Program-made: the position numbers and the translations under genes
Notes under the pieces: generated by a model
Database searches by the model: none
What the model saw: the letters and a program-made list of their open reading frames with translations, nothing else
Told to the model about the DNA's origin: nothing
In this document: piece after piece, positions 35,385-42,543 of the stretch
How the letters are laid out: every line of letters begins with the position of its first letter
Numbering within the stretch: the first letter of the stretch is position 1
From: Magnetospirillum sp.
GTDB taxonomy: Bacteria > Pseudomonadota > Alphaproteobacteria > CACIAM-22H2
Direction: 5' to 3'
NCBI GenBank assembly: GCA_027532905.1
Contig: JAPZUA010000002.1
Location: 868,001-932,000, forward strand
Length of the DNA: 64,000 bases

Positions 35385-36484
35385 ATCCCGAAAACCAAAC
35401 TCTTTCGCCCGATCCCCGGGCCAATCCCGATTTGCGCGGCCATGCGGCGGCCGAAGCGACGCTGCTCTCGGCATGGAATTCCGGTCGTCTGCCGCATGCC
35501 TGGCTAATCGCGGGCCCGCGCGGTGTGGGCAAGGCAACGCTTGCCTTCCGGTTTGCGCGCTTCGCGCTGGCCCAAGGGGTTCCGGATGGCGGCGGCCTGT
35601 TCGGCGGTCCGCCTGCGAAACCGACGACGCTCGCGCTTGCGCCCGACCATCCGGTCTTTCGTCGCGTGGCCGCCGAGGGCCATGCCGACATGCTGACGCT
35701 GACCTCGGGCATGGCGCAGCCCGAGCGCCAGAACAAGCCGTCCGAAGACATTACGGTCTATTGGGTGCGACGGGCGGTCGATCTCCTGCATCGCACGGCC
35801 GCCGAAGGCGGCTGGCGCGTCGTCGTCGTCGATACGGCCGAAGACATGAATCCGGCAGCCGCCAACGCACTCCTCAAAGCGCTCGAAGAACCGTCGCCCA
35901 ACTGTCTGCTGATCCTGGTGTCGAACGCACCGGGGCGGCTTTTGCCGACGATTCGCTCGCGCTGCCGAGCGCTGTTTCTGCAGCCCTTGCCGACCGACGA
36001 GGTCGACCGGCTGCTGCAGCTCTATCGTCCCGATTTGGCGGCCGACGAACGCGCCTTGCTGATGGGTTTGTGCGAAGGTTCGATCGGGCGTGCGATCGAG
36101 CTTGCCGATCGCGGCGGGGCCGCCCTTTACCAAAAACTTCTCGATCTTCTTGCCGGGTTGCCACAGCTTGATTACGGCGCCGTGCAAAGTTTCGCCGACG
36201 GGTTCGGCCGCAAGGGCGAGGAGGCCCAGACGGGTTTGCGCACCGCGCTCGACCTTATGGGCGGCATCGTTCATCGGCTGGCGCGCATCGCCGCTGGCGA
36301 CGGGCGCAGCCTTGCGGCCGAAGCGCAGCTTGCCGCACGCTGTGCAAGACGCGGCCCGCTGCCGTGGGTCGAGGCGTGGGATCGGCTTGGGCGGCTCGGC
36401 AGTGCGGGCGAGGGGCTCAATCTCGACCGCAAGGCCGTACTGATCTCGGCCTTCACAACCCTCCAGAACGCGGCACAAGCCTAA
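35381..36484 (+). CDS. holB: DNA polymerase III subunit delta' (HolB)
   Basis: A 367-residue clamp-loader ATPase relative. A P-loop-like GPRGVGKATL lies near residue 45, then ALLKALEEPSPN and SRCRALFLQPL (an SRC sensor-like motif) in the AAA+ core, and a long C-terminal helical collar. Start is a GTG overlapping the tmk TGA (GTGA). The family normally partners with DnaX and HolA to load the beta clamp. Confidence 0.92.
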   Translation: MNPENQTLSPDPRANPDLRGHAAAEATLLSAWNSGRLPHAWLIAGPRGVGKATLAFRFARFALAQGVPDGGGLFGGPPAKPTTLALAPDHPVFRRVAAEGHADMLTLTSGMAQPERQNKPSEDITVYWVRRAVDLLHRTAAEGGWRVVVVDTAEDMNPAAANALLKALEEPSPNCLLILVSNAPGRLLPTIRSRCRALFLQPLPTDEVDRLLQLYRPDLAADERALLMGLCEGSIGRAIELADRGGAALYQKLLDLLAGLPQLDYGAVQSFADGFGRKGEEAQTGLRTALDLMGGIVHRLARIAAGDGRSLAAEAQLAARCARRGPLPWVEAWDRLGRLGSAGEGLNLDRKAVLISAFTTLQNAAQA

Positions 36485-36531
36485 TGCTGGAACAAACCCC
36501 GCGCCTCGCGCGTTCGCTCGACAAGGTCGAT

Positions 36532-37569
36532 ATGCGCGTGTTTTTCCGTCTTTTGCCGACAGCGGCGTTTTTCCTGGCGATCCCGGCGCTTGCGGCCGCC
36601 CAAGATGCGCCAGAGGCCCAAGTCGGCACGCTGTCGGTTGTCGTCGAGAACGACAAATTCGGTTCGTTCGACCAAAGCAAACAGACCGACCGCAATTTCA
36701 CCAACGGCATCCGTCTCAACTGGATATCCGAACCGCGCGCGACCCCGCGTTGGGGCCGGGAACTCGCCGCCTGGGTCCCAATGTTCCCGGACGGCGGCAC
36801 GACGCGCGTCGGCTACGCGTTCGGGCAGAACATGTACACGCCCGAAGACATCGTCGTGCGCGAGGTGCAGCTGCGCGACCGGCCCTATTCGGGCTGGACC
36901 TATCTCGGGGCCGCCATCACCAGCGACCGCGACGACGGCGGCCAAGGCCGGCTCGACACGCTCGAGCTCAATGTCGGCATCGTCGGCCCGCAGAGCTATG
37001 CGGGCGAAACGCAGCGCGAATACCATCGCCTGATCGGCGCCCAGGTGCCGCAGGGCTGGAAAAAACAGCTGCGCAACGAGCCCGGCGCCGTGCTGTTCTA
37101 CGAGCGCAAATGGCGCAATATCGGGCGCTCGGATCTGCTGCCCGGCATCGAAGGCGACTTCTCGCCGCATGTCGGCGCTTCGCTCGGCAACGTGTTCACC
37201 TATGCGGGCACGGGCCTGACGCTGCGCATCGGCAACAATCTTTCGACCGACTACGGGGCACCGCGCATTCGCCCGGGCCTAGCGGGCTCGATGCATTTCG
37301 ACACGCCGCGCGAGCGGCCCTACGCATTCTACGGCTTCGTCGGCATCGAAGGGCGGGCGGTCGCGCGCGACATCACGCTCGACGGCAACAGCTTCGCGCG
37401 CAGCCATTCGGTCGATCGTCGGCCGCTTGTCGGCGACGTGCAGTTCGGCTTTGCGGCGATCGTGGCGCCGGTGCGCGCGACATTCACCTACGTGGTGCGC
37501 ACGCGCGAATTCGAGACGCAGCGCAATGCAGACCGCTTCGGTGCGGTTTCCTTTTCGGTCAAGTTCTAG
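36532..37569 (+). CDS. Lipid A 3'-O-deacylase LpxR-like outer-membrane protein (DUF2219)
   Basis: The 345-residue protein has a signal peptide (RVFFRLLPTAAFFLAIPALA) and then an outer-membrane beta-barrel of the LpxR family. Conserved features include the N-terminal ENDKF and TDRNFTNG, FGQNMYTPEDI, DRPYSGW, and the YHRLIGAQVPQGW segment, which should carry the catalytic His. LpxR removes the 3'-acyloxyacyl group from lipid A. An ATG at 36484 overlaps the holB stop, but the ATG at 36532 begins the signal peptide and has AAGG before it. Confidence 0.87.
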   Translation: MRVFFRLLPTAAFFLAIPALAAAQDAPEAQVGTLSVVVENDKFGSFDQSKQTDRNFTNGIRLNWISEPRATPRWGRELAAWVPMFPDGGTTRVGYAFGQNMYTPEDIVVREVQLRDRPYSGWTYLGAAITSDRDDGGQGRLDTLELNVGIVGPQSYAGETQREYHRLIGAQVPQGWKKQLRNEPGAVLFYERKWRNIGRSDLLPGIEGDFSPHVGASLGNVFTYAGTGLTLRIGNNLSTDYGAPRIRPGLAGSMHFDTPRERPYAFYGFVGIEGRAVARDITLDGNSFARSHSVDRRPLVGDVQFGFAAIVAPVRATFTYVVRTREFETQRNADRFGAVSFSVKF

Positions 37570-38783
37570 AACAGCGCGAAAACGTGGCCGTAGGCGAGCA
37601 TGGGGGCGATCGCCGCCTGCACGATTTTGCGCGCGCCGTCCGCCCCGACGATGCCGTCGGCGACGGCACGCTTTTCGATGTCGGCAAGCGTGTTCTGCCC
37701 GTCGACCAGCGCCAAAATGCGGCCGATTTCGTTGGGCGTAAAAAACCGATGGCCTTCGCGCGCGTAAGCCAACGCGTTGCCCTCAGCGGTCGGGCCGACA
37801 AGGCTCGGATGGCGCACGGGGATCGCTTTGGTCCAGTCGGCCGTGTCGATGTCAAAGCGTGTCCGCGCCACATAGTCGGGGCGGGCCGCCACGAAACTGT
37901 GGGTGCCTTGGCTTTGCGTGAGCAGGTCGCATACATGCGCCTCGGTACGCGCATCGAGCGTCGGCGCCAGGCGCTGGATCGGATGGTCGGCGGCGAAGCG
38001 GGCGGCGAGGCTGTAGCGGAAGCCCTCCTGCCACGACATGAATGCTAGCCCATTGTTTTCGCAGAACGCGTAGATTTCGGGCACGCTGTAGGCGCGGTCC
38101 ACGGGATTGAGAAAACTGTCGACGATACCGGCGTCGAATTTCATATCCTTGGTCGAGTTGATGTAGGTGTTGGCGGTGTGGTGGGCGGGCAGGGCGCCGA
38201 TCACGGCCTTGACCATTTCGACCGACTGCTGCGACTGGTCGAGCCCGAGCAGGCGAAAGGCTTCCTGCAGCATGTATACGCCCACACGCAAGCCCTTGCC
38301 GTAGACCATCAGATCGAGCACGCCTTCGGGGCGCAGGCAGCCGGCAAGCGCGCGCAAGCCTGCATCGGGGTCGCCCATATGGTGCAAAACGCCGGTCGAA
38401 ACGATGAGATCGAAATCGCGGCCGAGTTCGGCCACGTCGAGAATGTTCTTCTCGAGCAGCACGAGATTGTCGAGGCCGTGCTTGCGCACAAGAAACGCCT
38501 GCCGCTCCAGGCTCTCGGCCGAAAGATCGATACCGACGAAGCGGCAGTCGCGATTGTGGTAGGCGAAATAAGCCGCCTGCACGGTGCCGCAGCCGGCGAT
38601 CAGAATGTCGAGCGGCTGGCGCTTGCGCCGATGCGGCCAGTATTTCGGCCATAGCCCCGACGGTTCGCCGCGGATGCGCGCACCGGCCGCCACGAACTGC
38701 TCGAGATCTTCGACCGGCTGCGGATAGACCCAGTTTTTGTACTGGGCGGCAATCTTGGCCGAAGCCGGTTCGCTGGACGACAT
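37566..38783 (-). CDS. Class I SAM-dependent methyltransferase with C-terminal extension
   Basis: The 405-residue protein has a SAM-binding core at about residues 58-165: ILIAGCGTVQAAYFA (motif I), VGIDLSAES, LLEKNILDV and STGVLHHM. The second half (about 200-405) is not a standard methyltransferase region; its end (EGHRFFTPNEIGRILALVDGQ) is a small helical module reminiscent of domains that read a metabolic or peptide partner. Homologues are generally annotated only as methyltransferases. It is convergent with lpxR, with a 4-base stop overlap. Confidence 0.8.
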   Translation of the reverse strand: MSSSEPASAKIAAQYKNWVYPQPVEDLEQFVAAGARIRGEPSGLWPKYWPHRRKRQPLDILIAGCGTVQAAYFAYHNRDCRFVGIDLSAESLERQAFLVRKHGLDNLVLLEKNILDVAELGRDFDLIVSTGVLHHMGDPDAGLRALAGCLRPEGVLDLMVYGKGLRVGVYMLQEAFRLLGLDQSQQSVEMVKAVIGALPAHHTANTYINSTKDMKFDAGIVDSFLNPVDRAYSVPEIYAFCENNGLAFMSWQEGFRYSLAARFAADHPIQRLAPTLDARTEAHVCDLLTQSQGTHSFVAARPDYVARTRFDIDTADWTKAIPVRHPSLVGPTAEGNALAYAREGHRFFTPNEIGRILALVDGQNTLADIEKRAVADGIVGADGARKIVQAAIAPMLAYGHVFALF

Positions 38784-38857
38784 TGGGGCTTTCCCAGGAT
38801 GCGCGATGAAGAGCTGCGATTCGCGCTGCTAGCGTAGCGGATGCGGCCCCAAAGCAG

Positions 38858-38889
38858 AAAGGGCGGCGCTGGAACCAGCGCCGCCCTTT
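38858..38889 (-). terminator. Strong bidirectional hairpin after the tRNA-Cys/Asn genes
   Basis: A perfect 15-base inverted repeat (AAAGGGCGGCGCTGG, loop AA) lies 12 bases beyond the tRNA-Asn 3' end on the minus strand. Both sides carry T runs in the relevant direction, so it can terminate the tRNA transcript and protect the methyltransferase gene. Confidence 0.7.
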
Positions 38890-38900
38890 TGCGAAAGAAA

Positions 38901-38975
38901 TGGCTCCCTGGGTTAGATTCGAACTAACGACCAGCCGATTAACAGTCGGCTGCTCTACCGCTGAGCTACCAGGGA
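38901..38975 (-). tRNA. tRNA-Asn (anticodon GTT)
   Basis: Minus-strand 75-base gene starting TCCCTGGTAGCTCAG, anticodon loop CTGTTAA (GTT), T arm GTTCGAATC, with acceptor pairing and CCA encoded at 38901-38903. Confidence 0.95.
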
Positions 38976-39070
38976 ACGGATGACGCCTGCATATAACAAA
39001 ATGCCCGGCCAGCGCCACAGCAAAAATCGCAAAGGCAGACGCGCACCCGCCGCACGCAGCGCCGCCCAAA

Positions 39071-39145
39071 TGGAGGCCGGGGGCGGAATCGAACCGCCGT
39101 ATAGGGGATTTGCAGTCCCCTGCATTACCACTTTGCTACCCGGCC
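39071..39145 (-). tRNA. tRNA-Cys (anticodon GCA)
   Basis: Minus-strand 75-base gene starting GGCCGGGTAGCAAAG, anticodon loop CTGCAAA (GCA), T arm GTTCGATTC, acceptor pair GGCCGGG/CCCGGCC and an encoded CCA at 39071-39073. It lies 95 bases upstream of tRNA-Asn, so the two are probably cotranscribed. Confidence 0.95.
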
Positions 39146-39256
39146 CCGGGTTGCGGACAGGACGTATAGTCAGGACCGCCGCAAGGGTCAACAGGCGGGC
39201 GTTGCCGCAGCGCAACAGCGCCCGCAATCGGTCGCCCCCCTTGCGGGTCGGTGCAA

Positions 39257-39285
39257 TTGTCACGTCGTCGTTAAGGACTTATAAG
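39257..39285 (+). promoter_or_regulatory. Sigma-70-type promoter ahead of pcm
   Basis: TTGTCA (39257-39262) and TATAAG (39280-39285) are separated by 17 bases in a locally AT-rich patch, 70 bases before the pcm ATG. Spacing and sequence fit a housekeeping promoter for the pcm-rhodanese-tolC run. Confidence 0.55.
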
Positions 39286-39354
39286 ATATAGTCTTGCGAA
39301 TCGTTCTGTCGGATTCGCCGACAGGTGCGCTCGTTTTTGCAGGTGCCCAAAAGC

Positions 39355-40008
39355 ATGGATTTCGCTGCCGCCCGCCTGAACATGGTCGAAAGCCAGCTGC
39401 GCACCAACCGCGTGATCGATACGCGGCTGGTTGAAGCGATGGCCGCTGTGCCGCGCGAGGCGTTCCTGCCGTCGCATTTGCGCGCGATCGCCTATGTCGA
39501 TGAAGATATTGCGCTCGGCGGCGGTCGTTATCTGATGGAACCGATGGTTTTCGCGCGGCTCGTGCAGAGCGCCCAACTGGCGCAAGGTGCACGCGTTCTA
39601 CTCGTTGGCTGCGGCTGCGGCTACGGCGCGGCTGTTTTGGCGCATATGGGCTTGAACGTGACGGCGCTCGAGTGCGATGCAAATCTCGCCGCCGCAGCTC
39701 GTACAGCCTGTGCCGTCAACGGAGCGGGTGCCGTTGCAACGGTCCAAGGACCGTTGGAATCCGGATGGCCTGCGGCTGCACCTTACGATGTGGTTCTGTT
39801 CGAAGGCGGGATCGGCGATTTGCCGCCGGCATTCGCGGCCCAAGTTGGGGAGGGCGGGCGCCTGCTCGCCGTGCTTGCTCCGCCCGAGCACCAAGGCAAG
39901 GCCACGCTGTGGCAGAAATTCGCGGGCAGCTTGACGGCACGAAGCTTGTTCGATGCTGCAACGCCGCTGTTGCCGGGCATGGCCCGCGAACCGGGGTTTG
40001 TGTTTTGA
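39355..40008 (+). CDS. Protein-L-isoaspartate methyltransferase-like protein
   Basis: The 217-residue protein aligns with the PIMT family outline: ARLNMVESQLRTN at the start, VPREAFLP near 34, and a SAM motif VLLVGCGCGYGAAVLA near 81. The canonical Gln-x-Ile-Ser-x-Pro substrate segment is replaced by GGRYLMEP, so repair of isoaspartyl residues is not certain. Homologues with this form sit next to tolC in many Rhodospirillales. The rhodanese gene starts inside its stop (TTGA). Confidence 0.82.
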   Translation: MDFAAARLNMVESQLRTNRVIDTRLVEAMAAVPREAFLPSHLRAIAYVDEDIALGGGRYLMEPMVFARLVQSAQLAQGARVLLVGCGCGYGAAVLAHMGLNVTALECDANLAAAARTACAVNGAGAVATVQGPLESGWPAAAPYDVVLFEGGIGDLPPAFAAQVGEGGRLLAVLAPPEHQGKATLWQKFAGSLTARSLFDAATPLLPGMAREPGFVF

Positions 40009-40367
40009 TCGCCGAAGTCAAAATACCGGCCGCCGAAACTGCGGCGCTGCCGCTGCAAATCGAGCCCGAAGATCTGGCTGCGATGCGGGCCGGCGCGATC
40101 GCGCACACGCTTATCGACGTGCGCGAACCGTGGGAGACCGAGCTTTGCCGCATCGACGGCAGCCTCGATCTGCCGATGGGCGAAATCGACGAATCGCTTG
40201 GCCGAATTCCGAACGACCGGCCAGTCGTAGTGCTGTGCCATCACGGCATTCGCTCAATGCAGGTCGTGGGCTGGCTGCGCGGGCAGGGATTCAACAACGC
40301 AACCAATCTGCGCGGCGGCATCGCGTTGTGGGCCGACCGCGTCGATCCTGGCATGCGTCGCTACTGA
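40005..40367 (+). CDS. Rhodanese-like domain protein
   Basis: A 120-residue single rhodanese domain. LIDVREPWE (start of the fold) and VVLCHHGIRS with the active-site Cys near residue 77, then LRGGIALWA. Sulfur transfer or a phosphatase-like role is possible; no partner is obvious. It starts at TTG, overlapping the pcm-like stop, with no other start in the frame that keeps the domain whole. Confidence 0.88.
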   Translation: MIAEVKIPAAETAALPLQIEPEDLAAMRAGAIAHTLIDVREPWETELCRIDGSLDLPMGEIDESLGRIPNDRPVVVLCHHGIRSMQVVGWLRGQGFNNATNLRGGIALWADRVDPGMRRY

Positions 40368-40392
40368 GTATCGTTTTAGGAGCAATTCGACG

Positions 40393-41823
40393 ATGAATAA
40401 GATTTTGTCCGCTTCCGCCGCTGCGACAGTGGCTCTTGCGATCGGCTTCGGCGCCGTCGCCGGCGCCAATGCCCAGACGCTGGAAGAAGCGCTGTCGAAC
40501 GCCTATCGCTCCAATCCGGAAATCCTCGCCCAGCGTGCTGGCTTGCGCGCCGTCGACGAACAGCTGCCGCGTGCACTTTCGCAATGGCGCCCGACGGTCA
40601 CGGCGAGCGGCAATGCCGGTCCGGCGCGCGACAGCAACGCGACGACGGCCACCGTGTTCGGCGCCAACGGCGTTTCGGACCGCACGACGACCTACACCGA
40701 CCGGCGCCGCACGCAAGCGCTCGCCTCGCTGCAGGCGACCCAGCCGCTCTATCGCGGCGGCCGTTCGACGGCCGAGCTCAATCGTGCGGAAGCCAACGTC
40801 CAGGCCGGCCGCGCCCAGCTCAGCGCCATCGAACAGCGCGTGCTGCTCGACGGCGCCACCGCCTACATCAATCTCGCGCGCGAACTCGCCGTGCTCGAAC
40901 TCAACACCAACAACGTTCAGGTTCTGCAACGCCAGCTCGAAGCCGCGCGCGACCGTTTCCAAGTCGGTGAAATCACGCGCACCGACGTAAGCCAAGCCGA
41001 AGCGCGTTTGGCGCAGGCGCAAGCGACGCGCACGGGCTCCGAAGGCAACGTTGCGACCGCGCGCGCGGCCTATCTGCGCGTGGTCGGCAGCGAGGCCGGT
41101 CGCGTCGCAGTACCGCCCTTGCCGAGTTCGCTGCTCCCCGGTTCGGAAGAAGAAGCCCGCCAGCTTGCCATGGCCGCCAACCCGACCCTGGTGCAGGCGC
41201 GCTTTACGCATGAATCCTCGAAGCACGATGTGGCCCTGGTCGAGGGCGAGAAATTGCCGACGGTCGCCTTGCAGGCCGACGCCATCCGCTCGGTCGAACC
41301 GGCGGGCTCGCGCGGGTTCCGGCGCGACACGGTCGATGTGCTGCTTACCGTGACCGTGCCGATCTACCAAGCCGGCCAGCCCGATGCGCGGACGCGCGAA
41401 GCCAAGCAGGTCGAAGGCCAGCGCCGCACATTGGTCGATGTGTCGACCCGTCAGGTCTCCGACGACGCAACGCGCGCTTGGCAGCAATTCCAGACGGCGG
41501 GCGCGCAGATCGTGTCCTTCCGGGAGCAGATCCGGTCGAACGAAATCGCGCTCGAGGGCGTCACGCAGGAAGCGCGCGTCGGTTCGCGCACCGTGCTCGA
41601 CGTGCTCAATGCCGAACAGGAACTACTCACGAGCCGCGTTAGCCTTGTCCAATCGCAGCGCGACCAGGTCTTGGCGGCGTTCCAGCTGCTGAGTGCCACC
41701 GGGCGCCTGTCGGCCAAGGATCTGGCCCTGCCGGTCGAAATCTACGATCCGACGGTCTATACGGAAGCGACGCGGTCGCGGTGGATCGGTACCGACATAC
41801 CAGGAGAGCCGGCCAAGAAGTAG
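40393..41823 (+). CDS. tolC: TolC-family outer-membrane efflux/secretion channel
   Basis: A 476-residue outer-membrane factor. The signal peptide ends at VAGANAQ; the mature part has the repeated TolC pattern: LEEALSNAYRSNPEILAQRA in repeat one and a second related helical repeat near residue 240 (LAMAANPTLVQARFTHESS). Long heptad-like helices and the YQAGQPDARTREAKQ segment fit the trimeric channel-tunnel. It would work with type I secretion or RND partners elsewhere. A TAGGAGC ribosome site precedes the ATG. Confidence 0.92.
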   Translation: MNKILSASAAATVALAIGFGAVAGANAQTLEEALSNAYRSNPEILAQRAGLRAVDEQLPRALSQWRPTVTASGNAGPARDSNATTATVFGANGVSDRTTTYTDRRRTQALASLQATQPLYRGGRSTAELNRAEANVQAGRAQLSAIEQRVLLDGATAYINLARELAVLELNTNNVQVLQRQLEAARDRFQVGEITRTDVSQAEARLAQAQATRTGSEGNVATARAAYLRVVGSEAGRVAVPPLPSSLLPGSEEEARQLAMAANPTLVQARFTHESSKHDVALVEGEKLPTVALQADAIRSVEPAGSRGFRRDTVDVLLTVTVPIYQAGQPDARTREAKQVEGQRRTLVDVSTRQVSDDATRAWQQFQTAGAQIVSFREQIRSNEIALEGVTQEARVGSRTVLDVLNAEQELLTSRVSLVQSQRDQVLAAFQLLSATGRLSAKDLALPVEIYDPTVYTEATRSRWIGTDIPGEPAKK

Positions 41824-41915
41824 CCCTGCTTTGTTCTTAAGGGATCGGCGGATATCTCTGGCGCCTAAAGGTTTTGTCGCCTAAAGTTAAGAATAGGAAT
41901 GGCTAAAGCACGACG

Positions 41916-42512
41916 ATGACGGATCCAAAGAACCAACAAGAACCGTCGATGGAGGAAATCCTCGCCTCCATCCGCCGAATTATTTCGGAGGATGGCGACG
42001 CTGGAAAAGCGCCTCCTGCCGCACCGCCACCTGCGGCCGAAGCCCCGCCGCCGCCACCACCCCCACCTCCGCCGCCGCCGCCTCCTATGATGGAGCCCGA
42101 GCCGGAACCGATGATGGAGGAGATGGAGGCTGCACCGCCACCGCCACCACCACCCCCGCCGCCGCCACCCCCGCCGCCGCGTCCGCGGGCTCCGATGCCG
42201 GAGCCCGAAATGGACGACGTGATGGAGCTCACGAACGTCGTCGACAAGCCGCCCCCGGTCATGACGGAGGAGCCACGCAGGCTCATGTCCGACGGTACGG
42301 CTCGCCAAGCGTCCGACGCGCTGCAGGGTTTGCAGGCGCGCGTGCCGCGCAACCTGCTGCTCGGTAACTCGGATCTCACGATCGAAGATCTTGTGCGTGC
42401 CGAACTGCGCCCGATCCTCAAAGCTTGGCTCGACCAGTACCTGCCCGATCTGGTCGAACGCATGGTCCAGCGCGAAATTCGCCGCATTACGCGCGAATCG
42501 CAGGACTATTGA
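41916..42512 (+). CDS. popZ: Polar organising protein PopZ (DUF2497)
   Basis: The 198-residue protein has the three-part PopZ design: an N-terminal helix MEEILASIRRIISED that binds clients, a disordered acidic-proline middle (two runs of about 14-15 prolines around an acidic/Met-rich patch), and a C-terminal helical oligomerisation region (LRPILKAWLDQYLPDLVERMVQREIRRI). PopZ assembles a polar microdomain that anchors ParB and cell-cycle regulators. Position directly before valS is characteristic of alphaproteobacteria. Confidence 0.93.
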   Translation: MTDPKNQQEPSMEEILASIRRIISEDGDAGKAPPAAPPPAAEAPPPPPPPPPPPPPPMMEPEPEPMMEEMEAAPPPPPPPPPPPPPPPRPRAPMPEPEMDDVMELTNVVDKPPPVMTEEPRRLMSDGTARQASDALQGLQARVPRNLLLGNSDLTIEDLVRAELRPILKAWLDQYLPDLVERMVQREIRRITRESQDY

Positions 42513-42543
42513 GCTTCGGCGCCGCAGCACTTAAGACAGCCCA

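Noticed and set aside
41903-42487. Glycine-rich minus-strand frame opposite popZ
   Set aside because: Simply the complement of the proline codons of PopZ.
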